A stretch of 64,000 bases of DNA, taken from positions 868,001 to 932,000 of the forward strand of contig NZ_CP016094.1 in NCBI RefSeq assembly GCF_001746835.1. The letters run 5' to 3'. Below are positions 45,158 to 58,800 of the stretch, one piece after another (the first letter of the stretch is position 1; every line of letters begins with the position of its first letter). The stretch is from Lacunisphaera limnophila (GTDB lineage: Bacteria; Verrucomicrobiota; Verrucomicrobiia; Opitutales; Opitutaceae). The notes under the pieces are model-generated. The model saw only the letters and a program-made list of their open reading frames with translations. It did no database searches and had not been told where the DNA came from. The translations under genes and the position numbers were made by a program.

Positions 45158-46452
45158 AATTCTTCCCCAAGACTCTCCTCGGCCGCACCGCACTCTACCT
45201 CGGGGCCCTGTTCTTTCTTGTACAGGCGCTCTGGTTCGCGACCGCCCGGTATCTCCTGGAGACCCAAATCAAACCCGCCTACGGGCAGCAGATCATTGAC
45301 ATGGTCGCCATGGCCCAAGCGCTGGTTGAAGGTCAGCCGCCAGGCACCGACCTCACATCGATCGAAACGCTGCGGCTGCCATCGTTGGGAGCATTGGAGA
45401 TTGTCTCAGACTCCCAGCCTCGACCCGACCTGATCCCTCATGACGGCCACGATATCCCGGGAGATTTGAGCGCAAGCCTGCAGCAGCGATTCGGTCCCTC
45501 CGCCCTTTTCCTGCGGGAAAAGGATGTGGAGATAACGTGGCTGCGTTTTCCGGCGCGGGGACAATATTTCTGGCTCAAGTTCCTGACTGAGCCCGACCAA
45601 AACGCCATCACCTCCGCCAAGTTTCTGCTGATCTCGGTGCAGCTTGCCCTGGCCGTGGGCGGAGCCTACTTGATCGTTTTTCGGCTTACGAAAAAGCTAC
45701 GGTATGTCACCGAAGCCGCCAAGGAGATCGGTCGCGGCAAGCCTCCCGGGATCCTGGAGGTGAGCGGGCCGGAGGAAATCCGTGCACTCTCTGATGGCTT
45801 CAACCAAATGTCGCGGGATCTGATCAAGCTCGAGGCGGACCGCCGGCTCATGCTCGCGGGTATCTCGCACGATCTCAGGACCCCGTTGACGCGCCTGCGA
45901 ATCGCCGCCGAACTCAACCACAGCAACGATGGCCCGGCGATGGTCCACGACATCGAGGACATGGACGCGATCCTCCGGCAGTTTCTTGATTATGCGCGCG
46001 ACGGCAGCGAAGAGCCTCCTGCCGAGCACGACCTCAATGCCCTCATCAGGGAGACGGTCGGGCGCTATGCGGCGCGCGACCAGATGGTGAAAACCGATCT
46101 CGGCGCGGTGCCGCCGTTCCCCTTCCGGAGAAACTCGATGCGACGTGTCCTGGACAATCTGATCGATAACGCCGTGCGGTATGGCAAGAAGGGGGTGCGG
46201 GTGACAACAACCTGCAACGCGGAGATAATATCGATCACCGTTACTGACTCCGGGCCCGGGATTCGCAGCGGTCATCCTGCAGACTATATCAAGCCCTTCG
46301 CCCGGGAAGATGTGTCGAGGTCAGAACGGGGCGCAGGGCTCGGCCTGGCCATCGTGGACCGGGTGGTGCGTCTTCACCATGGCTCGTTGTGCTTGGAGAA
46401 CACGAGCGAAGGTGGATTGCGGGCCACGATCGAGCTTCCATACCGTCCTTAG
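45154..46452 (+). CDS. EnvZ-like sensor histidine kinase
   Basis: 432 residues from the ATG at 45154. TM1 is at ~10-32 and TM2 at ~155-178, framing a ~120-residue periplasmic sensor that lacks Cys and recognisable domains. HAMP at ~178-230 (FRLTKKLRYVTEAAKEIGRG), then HisKA with His239 (AGISHDLRTPLTRLRIAAEL) and a HATPase (NLIDNAVRYG, DSGPGI, RGAGLGLAIV). The HDLRTPLTR H-box and architecture match EnvZ-type kinases, which are bifunctional kinase/phosphatases. Its partner is the upstream regulator with which it overlaps. Confidence 0.93.
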   Translation: MKFFPKTLLGRTALYLGALFFLVQALWFATARYLLETQIKPAYGQQIIDMVAMAQALVEGQPPGTDLTSIETLRLPSLGALEIVSDSQPRPDLIPHDGHDIPGDLSASLQQRFGPSALFLREKDVEITWLRFPARGQYFWLKFLTEPDQNAITSAKFLLISVQLALAVGGAYLIVFRLTKKLRYVTEAAKEIGRGKPPGILEVSGPEEIRALSDGFNQMSRDLIKLEADRRLMLAGISHDLRTPLTRLRIAAELNHSNDGPAMVHDIEDMDAILRQFLDYARDGSEEPPAEHDLNALIRETVGRYAARDQMVKTDLGAVPPFPFRRNSMRRVLDNLIDNAVRYGKKGVRVTTTCNAEIISITVTDSGPGIRSGHPADYIKPFAREDVSRSERGAGLGLAIVDRVVRLHHGSLCLENTSEGGLRATIELPYRP

Positions 46453-46681
46453 GACGGCTCCAGGAATGGGAGCTAGCCGGAGTGAGGAACCACCTAATCA
46501 CGCCTCATTCGAGGCGCGGAAATTGCGGATTCGTTTGCCAGATCCCGAAGCGTTTCTACGCGATAACCTGAACAAATTCCTCTCAGATTAGAATCAACGC
46601 GTTTGGAATAGCGCTCAATCCAAGCACTTAGACAGAACACCTAATCCGCTCGAAGTCGTTCAAGTGGCGCCGACCGGGGTG
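46453..46681. other. Intergenic region before tRNA-Arg
   Basis: 229 bp with nothing convincing: no strong hairpin, no repeat of the tRNA end and no gene. Any terminators for the kinase and the tRNA would have to lie here. Confidence 0.4.
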
Positions 46682-46754
46682 TGCCCCCGTCCGGAATTGA
46701 ACCGGAATCACACGTTTAGGAAACGCGCGCTCTATCCATTTGAGCTACAGGGAC
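46682..46754 (-). tRNA. tRNA-Arg(CCU)
   Basis: 73 nt. Acceptor GTCCCTG/CGGGGGC (with wobble pairs), D-stem GCTC/GAGC, anticodon stem CGCGT/ACGTG with loop TTCCTAA (anticodon CCT) and T-arm TCCGG-TTCAATT-CCGGA. The CCA end is not encoded. It lies 58 bp downstream of the giant gene on the same strand. Confidence 0.9.
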
Positions 46755-46812
46755 CGAACCTGCGGCGGAAGTTGCCGGAGTCGGGCTCGCTCTGCAAGCC
46801 GGCGGAACCGCC

Positions 46813-49800
46813 TCAGTTGGCCGGCGGGGCCTCGTCGGCCGGGGGCTCGGCGGGGGCCTCCGGCTCCTCGGTCGCGGGGGTGCCGGCCTCAGGCGTGGGC
46901 TCAACCGGCGGGGTTTCGCCCTGGGGGGCGGGGGGATTGTTGTCGGCGGGCGGTGTCGACTCGGCCGGGTTCGGCTCGCTCGGCTCCGTCTCGTCGGCCG
47001 GGGTCTCCGGGGTCGAGGGGATCTCGGTGGTGGGGATCTCCGGCAGGGCCTCGCCCGCCGGCGGGGTCACGCTCTCATCATTGAGCAGCTCGGCAAAAGA
47101 GGTGGAGGGACCAACCAGGTTGGACGGACGGCCATAGTCGGTCGAGGTGAAGACGCCGGGCACAAAGATCTGCCACTGGCTGCCGCCATTGGCGAGCACC
47201 GGGTCGCCACCCGCGCCGAGCCACATGTCGCCGCTGTCGCCGACGCCCAAGTAGAGGGGGGTGAAGAGCGCGCCGACGGACGGGGTGCCGGCCGGGAGGG
47301 AGAGCAGGGCCACCGGGAGGTTGGCAGCCATGGCCACGAAGTTGGGCAGGAGGGGATCGTCACCGACCAGCGAGGATTCGCCATCTTCGGAGTTGCCCGG
47401 ATCCGCGGCGCTGCTGCCCGGCGCGGGTGGCGGCGGCTTGAGCTCATCGCTATGGGAAATGGAGTCGTCGCCGCCACCGCCGAAGATGTTGTCGTCACCC
47501 TGGCCGCCGTAGAGGTTGTCGTCGTTGCCGTTGCCCTGCAGCAAGTCGGTGCCGACCTGGCCGTGGAGGCTGTCGTCGCCCGCCTCACCGTAGATGTTAT
47601 CCGACTCACCGATGTCGTCCGGCGAGGACGGGACCGTGTAGTCGAGTAGGGCAAAGCCGCGGACGATGATCCGCATGGTGCCGGCCGCGTCGTAGGCGAA
47701 GGTCAGGAAGGCGCCGATGGAGACCCCGTTCAGGCCGACCAGGCGGAGGATGTCGGCGTTGTCGCCCAGGATCACATCGGCATCGCGGGCGCGGCCGTCG
47801 AGCGAGGCGTCGCCCATGTCCTCGAAGGCGGCGGCGGTGCCGTTGCCGCCGAAGATGGTGTCGGCGCCGTCCGGCCGGAGGTTGCGGTTGTTCAGGCCGT
47901 ACATCGAGGAGCTGCCGCCCACGATGTCGTCCTGGCCGAGGCCGCCAAAGATCAGGTCATCGCCGCCGTTACCCTCGATGTAATCGTCGGCATCGGTGGC
48001 GGCGCCGGCCCACGGGCTGGTGGTGAAGAGGGCGAGCGCGGCGGCGCGGGCCGCGGCGCGATCGAGGGTGCCATCGGCGGCGGCGGCCGCGGCGAAGGTG
48101 GCGTCGCCGTGGATGAAGTCATCACCCAGCTGGCCGAAGAGCATGTCGCCGCCAGCGCCACCCACGAGCTGATCGGCGCCGTGGAGGCCGGCGGCCGTGT
48201 CAAAGGCGTGGTCGAGAATGAGCACGGCGCGTTCCTGGATGCCGGTCGGCCAGGATTGCGGGGTGTCGGTCACGAGGAAGTTGCCGCGGTCGTCGAAGAG
48301 GGCGGTGCCGGCCAGGGCGCGGGCGCGCGGGCTGACGTTGCTGCCGGTGCGAAGGATCGAGGCGTTGTCGCCGGCGACCACATCGAAGCCGGCGCCCGCG
48401 TCGATCAGGTCGTCGCCATCCTGGCCGAGGGTCACATTGTGGCCGCCGATCAGGTCATCATCGCCGTCGCCGCCGAGGAGGATGTCGTCACCCTGCTGGC
48501 CGAAGACGATGTCGTCACCCGCGTCGGCGAAGACCACGTCATCCCCCGCCACGCTGCGGCCGTCGGCCCCCGTGTTCTGGGTGGAGATGGCGGTGAAGGT
48601 GAAGGGATCGAGCGGCTGGGCGAGCGGCAGGAGGGCGAGGTCAATCGCGCCGGCGACCCGGACATGGTCACCAAAGATCAGGTCGTTGCCCGCGCCGCCG
48701 TGGAGGGTGTCGCCCGCGGTGCCGCCGATGATCAGGTCCTGGCCCGTGCCGGTGAAGATCAGGTCCACGCCGCCATCGGCGAAGGCCGTGGACTCGACGA
48801 GGGTCAGCGCGCCGAGCTCCTGGATGATGAGGGCATGGTCGCCCACGACCACGTTGTTGCCGTTGCCGGCGTCGATCCAGTCGGCGCCCGTGCCCGCCAC
48901 GATGCGGTCGTCGCCGCCGCCGGTCGTGATCGTGTCGGCTCCGCCGATTTCCGGGGTGGTGGGCGTGAGCGTGGCGAACACACCGCCGAGGAAGGTGATG
49001 GTGGCCTGGTCGCCGGCCACAACGTTGTTGCCGTCGCCGGCCACGATGACGTCGCCCGCCGTGCCGCCGATGATGATGTCGTTGCCGCTGCCCGTGGTGA
49101 TCGTATCAGCGCCACCAGTGGCGGGAGCCAGCACCGCGAGGTTCACCGCCACCCCACTGGTCAGGGTCAGGATGGCGTTGTCGCCGGCGATCAGGTTGTG
49201 GCCGTTGCCCGCCGTGATCGTGTCCAGGCCGTGGCCGCCGATGATGATGTCGGCGCCCTCGCCGGTGGTGATGCTATCCGCGGCACCCGCGGCGAAGTCC
49301 GTGGAGGTGATTTCCGCCAGGACTCCCGCGGCCAGCGTGATCATGCCTTCGTCGCCCAGGATAACATTGTCGCCGTCGCCGGCGGTCACCGTGTCGGTGC
49401 CGTCGCCCGCCAGGATAACGTCGCGACCGGCGCCGGTGGCGATGGTGTCGTTGTCCGAGTTTTCCGGGGTCAGGGTCTGGAAGAGCTCGGCCAGCCCGCT
49501 GCTGTACAGCGCGGTGCCGTTGTCGCCGAAGACCACATTGTCGCCGTTCCCGGCATTGATGTTGTCGAGACCAAAGCCACCGAAGACGAGGTCGTTGCCC
49601 GAGCCGGAGGTCACGGTGTCGTTGGCGCCCAGATCCTCCGCCAGAGAGAGGGCCTCGGCCAGGCGGCCGGCGCTATCGTAGGTCAGTTCGCCTTCGTCGG
49701 CAAAGATCGTGTTGTTGCCATCGCCGGCCGCGACCACGTCGACGCCCGCACCCGCCAGGATCGTGTCGTTGCCCGAACCGGTGGTGATCGTGTCGTTGTT

Positions 49801-52800
49801 GGCGTCCTCCGGGGCGAAGCTGCCGAAGTACACCGGCACCGTGGCCAGCCACTCCGCCTCGCCGTTATCACCGAAGACCAGGTTGTCGCCGTCCCCGGCG
49901 TTGATCGTGTCCGTGTCCGTGCCACCGAAGACGATGTCATCCCCGGAGCCGGCCGTGACCGTGTCCGCGGCCCCCTGGTCGGATTCCAGCGTCGTGGCCA
50001 GCTCAAGGTTGCCATCGGCATCGTAAGTGAGCTCGCCCTCGTCGGCGAAGACCGTGTTGTCGCCGTCGCCAGCCGTGACCTCGTCGGCGCCTGCGCCGGC
50101 CAGGATGATATCGCGGCCGGAACCGGTGCGGATGACGTCGTCGTTGGCCGAGGCGTAATCGTAGGTGCCGAAGTAAACCGGAACGCCGGCCAGCCACTCG
50201 GCCTCGCCGTTGTCGCCGAAGACCAGGTTGTCGCCGTCGCCGGCATCGATGTTGTCTGCGTCCGTGCCACCGAAGACGATGTCGTTGCCGGAACCGGTGG
50301 TGACCTCGTCGACCGCGCCCTGGTCGGAATCCAGCGTGGTGGCCAGCTCAAGGATGCCGTCGGCGTCGTAAGTGAGTTCGCCCTCGTCGGCGAAGACCGT
50401 GTTGTCGCCGTTGCTCGCATCGACAATGTCGGCGCCCGCACCGGCGAGGATGACGTCATCGCCCTCGCCCGTCGTGATGACGTCGTCGGCCGAGTTCTCG
50501 GTCGAGAAGGTGGTGAAGTGGACCGGCACGCCCGCCAGCCAGGTAGCCTCGCCGTTGTCACCGAAGATGAGGTTGTCGCCATCGCCGGCCGTGATCTCGT
50601 CCTCGGCCTTGCCGCCGACCACGATATCGTCGCCCGCGCCGCTGGTGACCGTGTCGGTGCCGCCGGAAGTCTCATCCAGCGAGAGCAGGTGCTCCAGGAT
50701 GCCGTCGGCGTCGTACTCCAGCTCGCCCTCGTCGGCGAAGATCGTGTTGTCACCGTTGCCCGCCGCGACCTCGTCGGCGCCCGCGCCGGCCAGGATGATG
50801 TCGTCGCCCTCGCCCGTCGTGATGACGTCGTCGGCCGAGTTCTCGGTCGAGAAGGTGGTGAAGTGGACCGGCACGGTGACCAGCCAGGTGGCCTCGCCGT
50901 TATCGCCGAAGACCAGGTTGTCGCCGTCGCCCGCGGTGATGGTGTCGGCATCTCTGCCGCCGACCACGATATCCCGGCCGGCGCCACTGGTGATCGTGTC
51001 ACCCGCACCCTCGGACGGGGCCAGGCTCCGGACGAGGTTGAGGTCGCCGACGGAGGAGAAGGTCACCTCGCCGTGGTCGCCGAGGATGACGTTGTCGCCC
51101 TCGCCGGCGGTGAGCGTGTCGGCGCCGAGGCCGCCGATGATGAAATCATTGCCGGTACCGGTGGTGACGGTGTCGTCGCCGCCGATGGCGAAGTCGGTCG
51201 AGACCGCCGACCGGAGGTCGCCCTCGACAAAGTCGAGCGTGCCATGGTCGCCAATCACCAGGTTGTTGCCATTGCCCGCGGTGATCGTGTCCGTGGCCGC
51301 CCCGCCGATGATGAGATCGTCACCGGCACCCGTCGAGATGGTGTCATTGGCGCCGTAGGTCGCCTCCAGGCTGCGCGCCAGGTCGTAACGGCCGGCCGCG
51401 GTATAGATCACCTCGCCGTGGTCACCGAGGACGACGTTGTCACCCTCGCCGGCGGTGAGCGTGTCGATGCCCAGGCCACCGATGATGAAGTCGTCGCCGG
51501 CACCCGTGGTGATGGCGTCGCCGCCGCCGATGGCGAAGTCGGTCGAGACCGCCGACCGGAGGTCACCCTCGACGAAGTCGAGCGTGCCGTGGTCGCCGAT
51601 CACCAGGTTGTTGCCATCGCCCGCGGCGATCGTGTCCGTGGCGGCGCCACCGATGATGAGGTCGTTGCCCGAACCGGTCGTGATGGTGTCATTGGCCCCG
51701 AAGGTCGCCTGGAGGCTGCGCGCCAGGTCGTACCGGCCGCTGGCGGTATAGTAGACCTCGCCATGGTCGCCCAGGACCACGTTGTCCCCCGCGCCGGCGG
51801 TCAGCGTGTCCGTGCCCAGGCCGCCGATGATGAAGTCGACCCCGGCGCCCGCGGTGATGGTGTCGTTGCCGCCGACGGCGAAGTCGGTCGAGACCGCCGA
51901 GCGGAGGAGGCCCTCGTCAAAGTCGAGCGTGCCATGGTCGCCGATCACCAGGTTGGCGCCGTCACCCGCGGTGATGTCATCGCCGGCCGCGCCGCCCAGG
52001 ATCAGGTCGTTGCCGGCCCCGGTCGTGATGGAGTCGGCGGCACCGGCGGAGGCCTCAAGGGTCCGCGCCAGGTCGTACTTGCCGGCGGCCGTGTAGGTAA
52101 CCTCGCCATGGTCGCCGAGGACGACGTTGTCCCCGGTCCCGGCGGTGAGGGTGTCGGAACCGAAGCCACCGATGATGAAGTCGACGCCGGTGCCCGCGGT
52201 GATGATGTCGTTCCCGCCGATGGCGAAGTCGGTCGAGATCGCCGAGCGGAGGAGACCCTCGTCGAAGTCGAGCGTGCCATGGTCACCGATCGCCAGGTTG
52301 GCGCCGTTGCCCGCGGTGATGTTATCGCCGCCCGCGCCGCCCAGGATCAGGTCGTTGCCGGCCCCGGTCGTGATGGTGTCGGCAGCACCGATGCTCGCCT
52401 GCAAGGTGCGCGCCAGGTCGTACTTGCCGGCGGCGGTGTAGGTGACCTCGCCATGGTCGCCCAGCACCACGTTGACGCCCTCACCGGCGGTGAGCGTGTC
52501 GGAACCAAGGCCGCCGATGATGAAGTCGTCGCCCGCGCCGGTGGTGATGTCGTCGTCCCCGCCGATCGTGAAGTCCGAGGAAATCGCCGAGCGCAGGAGA
52601 CCCGCGTCGAAATCGAGCGTGCCGTGGTCGCCAAGGACCAGGTTGTTACCGTCACCCGCCGTGATGGTGTCACCGGCTGCGCCGCCCAGGATCAGGTCGT
52701 TGCCCGCTCCGGCCGTGATGGTGTCGGCGGCACCGGCCGTCGCCTCAAGGGTCCGCGCCAGGTCATACTCGCCGGCGGTCGTGTAGGTGACCTCACCATG

Positions 52801-55800
52801 ATCGCCGAGCACCACGTTGTCGCCCTCGCCGGCGGTGATGGTATCCGTACCCAGGCCGCCGATGATGAAGTCGTCGCCGGCACCCGCGGTGATGGTGTCG
52901 TTGCCGCCAATCGCAAAGTCGGAGGAAAGCGCCGAGCGCAGGAGACCCGCGTCGAAGTCGAGCGTGCCATGGTCGCCGAGCACCAGGTTGTTCCCGGCAC
53001 CGGCGGTGATGGCGTCGTTGCCCGCGCCACCCAGGATCAAGTCATTGCCGGCCCCGGTCGTGATGGTGTCGGCAGCGCCGGCGGAGGCCTCAAGGGTACG
53101 CGCCAGGTCGTACGCGCCGGCGGCGGTATAAGTGACCTCGCCATGGTCGCCCAGCACCACGTTGACGCCCTCACCGGCGGCGAGCGTGTCGGAACCGAGG
53201 CCGCCGATGATGAAGTCGTTGCCGGCACCCGTGGTAATCTCGTCGTCCCCGCCAATCGTGAAGTCGGAGGAAATGGCCGAGCGCAGCAGGCCGGCGTCGA
53301 AGTCGAACGTGCCATGGTCGCCGATCACCAGATTGGCGCCGGCGCCCGCGGTGATCTCGTCGCCGCCCGCGCCGCCCAGGATCAGGTCGTTGCCGGACCC
53401 GGTGGTGATGGTGTCGGCGGCACCGGCCGAGGCCTCAAGGGTCCGCGCCAGATCATAAGCGCCGGCGGCCGTATAAGTGACTTCGCCATGATCGCCGAGC
53501 ACCACGTTGACACCCTCGCCGGCGGTGAGCGTGTCGGAACCGAGGCCACCGATGATGAAGTCGTCACCGGCACCCGCGGTGATGGTATCGTCGCCGCCGA
53601 TCGTGAAGTCGGAGGAAAGGGCGCTGCGGAGGACCCCGGCGATGAAGTCGAGCGTGCCGATGTCGCCGATGATCAGGTTGTCGCCCTCGCCCGCGGTGAT
53701 CTCGTCGCCGGCCGCGCCGCCGATGATCAGGTCGTCGCCGGCGCCCGCCGTGATGATATCACTGTCGCCGTCGGCCGGGGCGAGACTGCGGGCCAGGTCG
53801 TAGCCACCGTCGCTGGCGATGATGATCTCGCCGCTGTCGCCGAGGACCAGGTTGTCACCCTCGCCGGCCTCGATGATGTCCGCCGCCAGACCGCCGACGA
53901 TGATGTCGTCGCCGCTGCCCGCCGTGATGAGATCGGCTCCGCCGACCGTCATGTCGAGCGAGGTCACCGTGATGGCATCACCCGTGCCGCGTTCAATTTG
54001 ACCGTGGTCGCCGAGGATCACCGCAAAGCCGTCGCCGGCCTCGATGATGTCGTCGGCGTCGCCGCCGAGGATCCAGTGCGTGCCGGAGCCGGTGACAATC
54101 AGATCGAAGGAGCCGGTGGTGGCGTCCAGCGTGGTCGCGTCAACCAGCGTGGTGCCGGTGACGTTGACCCGGCCCTGATCGCCCACGAGGACGTTGGTGC
54201 CGCCGAGGGTGGTGATGCTGTCGGCGCCGAAGCCGCCGATGACGATGTTGTAGCCGTCGCCGGCCTCGATCAGGTCGCTGTCGCCGGTGCTGGTGGTCGA
54301 GGCCACCTGGCTCAGGATCCCCGCCGTGAAGGTGATCGTGCCGTGGTCGCCCAGGACCACGTTGGTGCCGTCGCCCGGGGTCAGGAGATCGCCGGCAATG
54401 AGGGTATCGGCCGCGCCGCCACCAAGGAGGTAATCCGTGCCGGTGCCGGCACCGCCGATGATCAGGTCGAGGTAATCGCCGGAGGAGGATTCGATGACAG
54501 TGAAGAGGAAGGAGGCGGTCTCGATGCGGCCTTCGTCACCGAGGACGACGTTGTCGCCTTCCCCGGCGTTGACGCCATCGGCACCCGCGCCGGCGATGAT
54601 CAGGTCGGCGCCGAAGCCGCCGGTGATGAGGTCGTCGCCGCCGATGTCGAGGTCGCCGGAGGTGACCCGGGTCGTGGTAAGGACGGAGCCGTTGAGCGCG
54701 CGGAGGATCGCGCCATGGTCGCCGAGTACGGTGTTGGCGCCCTCGCTGAACGCGAACGGACCGACGCCGACGGTGAGCTGGTCGTGGCCGCCACCGCCGA
54801 GCACCACGTCGCTACCCGAGGCCGTGAAGATGATATCGTTGCCGTCAGCCGTGGCATCGGCGCTGACCAGGCTGGTGGCGTGGCCGGCGGTGAAGTCCAC
54901 CTCGCCCTGGTCGCCGAAGGCGACGTTATCGCCCTCGCCGGCGTCGATGAAGTCGTCACCCCGGCCACCCAGGACGAAGTCATCGCCCGTGCCGGTGTAA
55001 ATCTCATCCATGCCGCCGGAGGCGGAGGTTGCCTCGAGGTTGACCGTGAGGGCGCCGCTGAAGGTGGCGCTGCCGGTGTCGCCGAAGACGATATTGTCAC
55101 CGTGGCCGGCGGTGATGAGGTCCGCGCCCTCGCCGCCGAGGATAGTGTCGTCGCCATCACCCGTGGTGATGATGTCGTCACCGCCGTCGGCCGGAGCGGT
55201 GGTCGCCATCGAGACCGGCAGACCGCCCTCGATGGTCACGGTGCCGGAATCGCCGAAGACGATGTTCGAACCCTCGCCGGCGTCGATCGTGTCATCGCCC
55301 ATGCCACCGAGGATCACATCGAGGCCGGCTCCGGTCGTGATCTCGTCGTCATCGCCGGTGGCCTCATCGGTCGAGGTGGCGGTGATATCGTCCGTGGCGC
55401 TGTCGCGAGTCACATCGCCGTGATCACCCAGGACCACGTTATCACCATCACCCGCCGTGATCGTATCGAGACCGAGGCCGCCGATCAGGGTGTCGAGGCC
55501 CGCGCCGGTGGTGATCTCGTCGTTGCCGCCAATCGTGAAGTCGGTGGCCGTGAAGGTGAAGGCCGTGGCGGACGTGATGCTGAAGTCGCCATGGTCGCCG
55601 GCGACGGCGTTATCGCCCTCGCCCGCCGCGATGATGTCACCGGCCTCGCCGCCGAGGATGAAGTCGCGCCCGCCGAGGGTCGTGATCGTGTCCACATCGC
55701 CATCAACCGAGACCATCGAGACGGCGTCGGTGACGATGTTGGCCGCCAGGGTGAGGGTGCCATGGTCGCCGAGGACGACGTTGTCCCCTGCCCCGGCCTG

Positions 55801-58800
55801 AATGTTGTCAAGGCCGGTGCCACCGAGGATCAGGTCGCGGCCGCTGCCGGAGGTGATCGTGTCGCCGCCGCCACCGGTAAGGAGGGACTCGACGAGGGTG
55901 ACGAGGCCATCCGTCAGCGTGACCTCGGCATGATCGCCGACCACGGTGTTGTCGCCCTCGCCGGCGGCGAGGATGTCCGCGCCGAGGCCGCCCAAGATGT
56001 AATCGGAACCGGTACCACCGGTGATGGTGTCGACGTCGCCGGTCGCCGAATCGACGGTGAAGGCGAACAGGTCGTCGCGGATGATGCCGTCGGTCAGGTC
56101 GTCCGGACCGCCGCCGCCGAGGATGGCGACCGCGTCGCCGTTGGTATCAAGGTAATGGACCCGGCCGCGGTCGCCGAAGAGGATGTCACCGCCGCTGCCA
56201 CCCTCGATGGTGTCACTGCCGGCACCGCCGAAGATCACCAGCGGGAGGCTGGAGGCGGACGCGTCGACCGTGTCATCGCCATCTTCGGTGTTTAGGACGA
56301 AGAAGCCGTCAACCAGCGCGTCGAGGGTGACGGTGACGTCGTCGTCGCCCGTGTTGGTATTGAGGGTGGTGGTCGTCCGGGTGCCGGAGCGGGTGTCGGA
56401 GCCGGTCACGACGATCACATCGTCGCCGCGGCTGGTCCAGATGGTTACCCCCGGGGTGAAATCGCCGTCCGAGGCCGCGGCCTGGTAGGTGATGAGGGCC
56501 GGCGCCATGCCGCTGATGGAGTTGGCCGTGATCGTAAGGGCGGTGTCGCCCACGGTGGCCGCCTCGTCGCTGACCATGAGGAGATTACGGCCGGAGTCGG
56601 CGTAGAGGTTCAGCGTGCCGGTGATCAGGTCGAGGTGGCCGGTGAGGAAGTCGGTGCTGGTGCCGGTGGTGAGGGCGGCGGAGGAGGAGACGTAGATCCG
56701 GTCGTCGCCATCCTGGGTATTGAGGGTGGTGACCGCCGTGGTGCCCTGCACGTTGAAGACATCGTCCCCGGAGCCGAGGTCGATGTTCAGGGTCTCGATG
56801 CTGGTGTAGTCGATGCCCGCCGCCATGCCGAGGCCGCGGAGCGTGGAACCGGTCAGGGTGCCGGTGTTGCCGGCGGTGTCGTTGCGGTCGTCGACGTTCA
56901 CCGTGTCGGTGCCGCCGCCGGTCAGCGTCAGGAGGGCGGAGATGTCGTTCAGGTGGCCACCGGTCGTCGGCATGTCGCTGCCAATATTGACGGTGTTGGT
57001 GTCCGTCCCGGTGTAGACGTTGGTGGCACCGGCGATGGTGCGGATGTTGGTCGTGTCGTCGCCGGCGTTCGTATAAAGGTTGGTCGTGCCGACATGCGTG
57101 CTTTCGATGCGGAAGGTGTCGCCGCCGGAGCCCAGCCGGATGTTCAGGGTCTCGATGCTGGTGTAGTCGATGCCGTTGCCCAGGCCGAGACCGGTCAGCA
57201 GGGAGGCGGTCAGATTGCCGGTGTTGCCGAGGGTGTCGCCGGTGTCGTCGACGTTCACCGTGTCGGTGCCGCCGCCGTCAAGGGTCAGCAGGTCGAGGCC
57301 GGAGATCGCGTTCACATTGCCGCCGGTGGTGGGCATCAGGCTGCCAACGTTGACGAGGTTGGTGCCGGTGCCGGTGGTGAGGTTGGTCAGGCCGGCGGTG
57401 GTCCGGATGTGGACGGTATCGTCGCCGTTGTTGGCGTTCAGGTTGGTCGTGCCGGCGTGAGTGCTCTCGATCGTGAAGGTGTCGCCGCCGGCGCCGAGGT
57501 GGAGGTTGGCGGTGGTCAGCGTACCGTAGGTGATGACGCCGGTCATGTTCAGGCCGCTCAGCACCGTGGAAGTCAGGTTACCCGTGTTGGCCAGGGTATC
57601 GCCGGTGTCGTCGACGTGGAGGATGCCGCCGTTGGCATTGCCATGGACATACAGGTTGGCGCCGATGCTGTTGACGTTGCCGCCGGTGTCACCGAGGCCA
57701 GCGTTGGTACCGACGTAGACGTTATCGACCCCGGCGCCGGTGTTGATGGTCGTCACCCCGGCAATGGTGCGCACATTGATTCGGTCGGCACCATTGTGCG
57801 AGTGCACCGTGGTCGTACCCGTGTGCGTGCTCTCGATGGTGAAGATGTCGTCGCCCGAACCGAGACTGATGTCGAGCTCCTCAATGCTGGAGTAGCTGAT
57901 GCCGGAGGACATGCCCAGGCCGGTCAGGAGCGTGGAAGTCAGGTTGCCCGTAATGTTGGCGGCCGAGTCGGAAGTATCGTTCACGTTCACCGTGTCGGTG
58001 CCGCCGCCGGTCAGGGTCAGGAGGGCGGAGATGCCATTCACGTTGCCGTTGGTCGTGGGCATCGCGCTGCCGACGTTGACCGTGTTGGTGTCGGTGCCGG
58101 TGGTGACGTTGGTGGCGCCGGCAATGGTGCGGATGTTGATCGTGTCGTTGCCGGCGTTGGCGTTCAGGTTGGTCGTGCCGACGTGCGTGCTCTCGATCCG
58201 GAAGGTGTCGCCGCCCGAGCCCAGGTCGACGTTCAGGGTCTCGATGCTGGCGTAGGTGATGCCGGAGGCCATGCCCAGGCCGGTCAGGGCCGTGGCGGTC
58301 AAATTGCCGGTGTTGCCCGCCGTGTCGCCGGTGTCGTCCACGTTCAACGTGTCGGTGCCGCCGCCGGTCAGGGTGAGGAGAGCCGAGATGCTGTTCACGT
58401 TGCCACCGGTGGTGGGCATCGTGCTGCCGACGTTCACCGTGTTGGTGTCGGTGCCGGTGGTGATGTTGGTGGCGCCGGCGATGGTGCGGACGTTAATCGT
58501 GTCGTCGCCGGCGTTGGCGTTCAGGTTGGTCGTGCCGGCGTGCGAGCTCTCAATCGTGAAGGTGTCGCCGCCGGAGCCGAGGTGGAGATTGACCGTGGTC
58601 AGCGTGCCATAGGTCAGTGTGCCGGTCATGCCCAGGCCGCTCAGGACCGTGCTGGTCAGGTTGCCGGTGTTGCCGAGGGTGTCACCCGTGTCGTCGACGT
58701 GGAGGATGCCGCCGGTGGCGTCGCCATTGACGGTGAGGTTGGCGCCGATGCTGTTGACGTTGCCGCCGGTGTCACCCGCCCCGGCGTTGGTACCGACGTA

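Noticed and set aside
46640-46681. Integration site at tRNA-Arg, by analogy with tRNA-Leu
   Set aside because: No second copy of the tRNA-Arg 3' end and no integrase was found nearby in the window.
48109-56295. Very long open frame (over 2,700 codons) on the plus strand, opposite the giant gene
   Set aside because: It mirrors the repeat structure of the minus-strand gene; the strict codon pattern of Gly/Asp/Ala/Thr repeats removes stop codons from this antisense frame. Its product has no independent domains.
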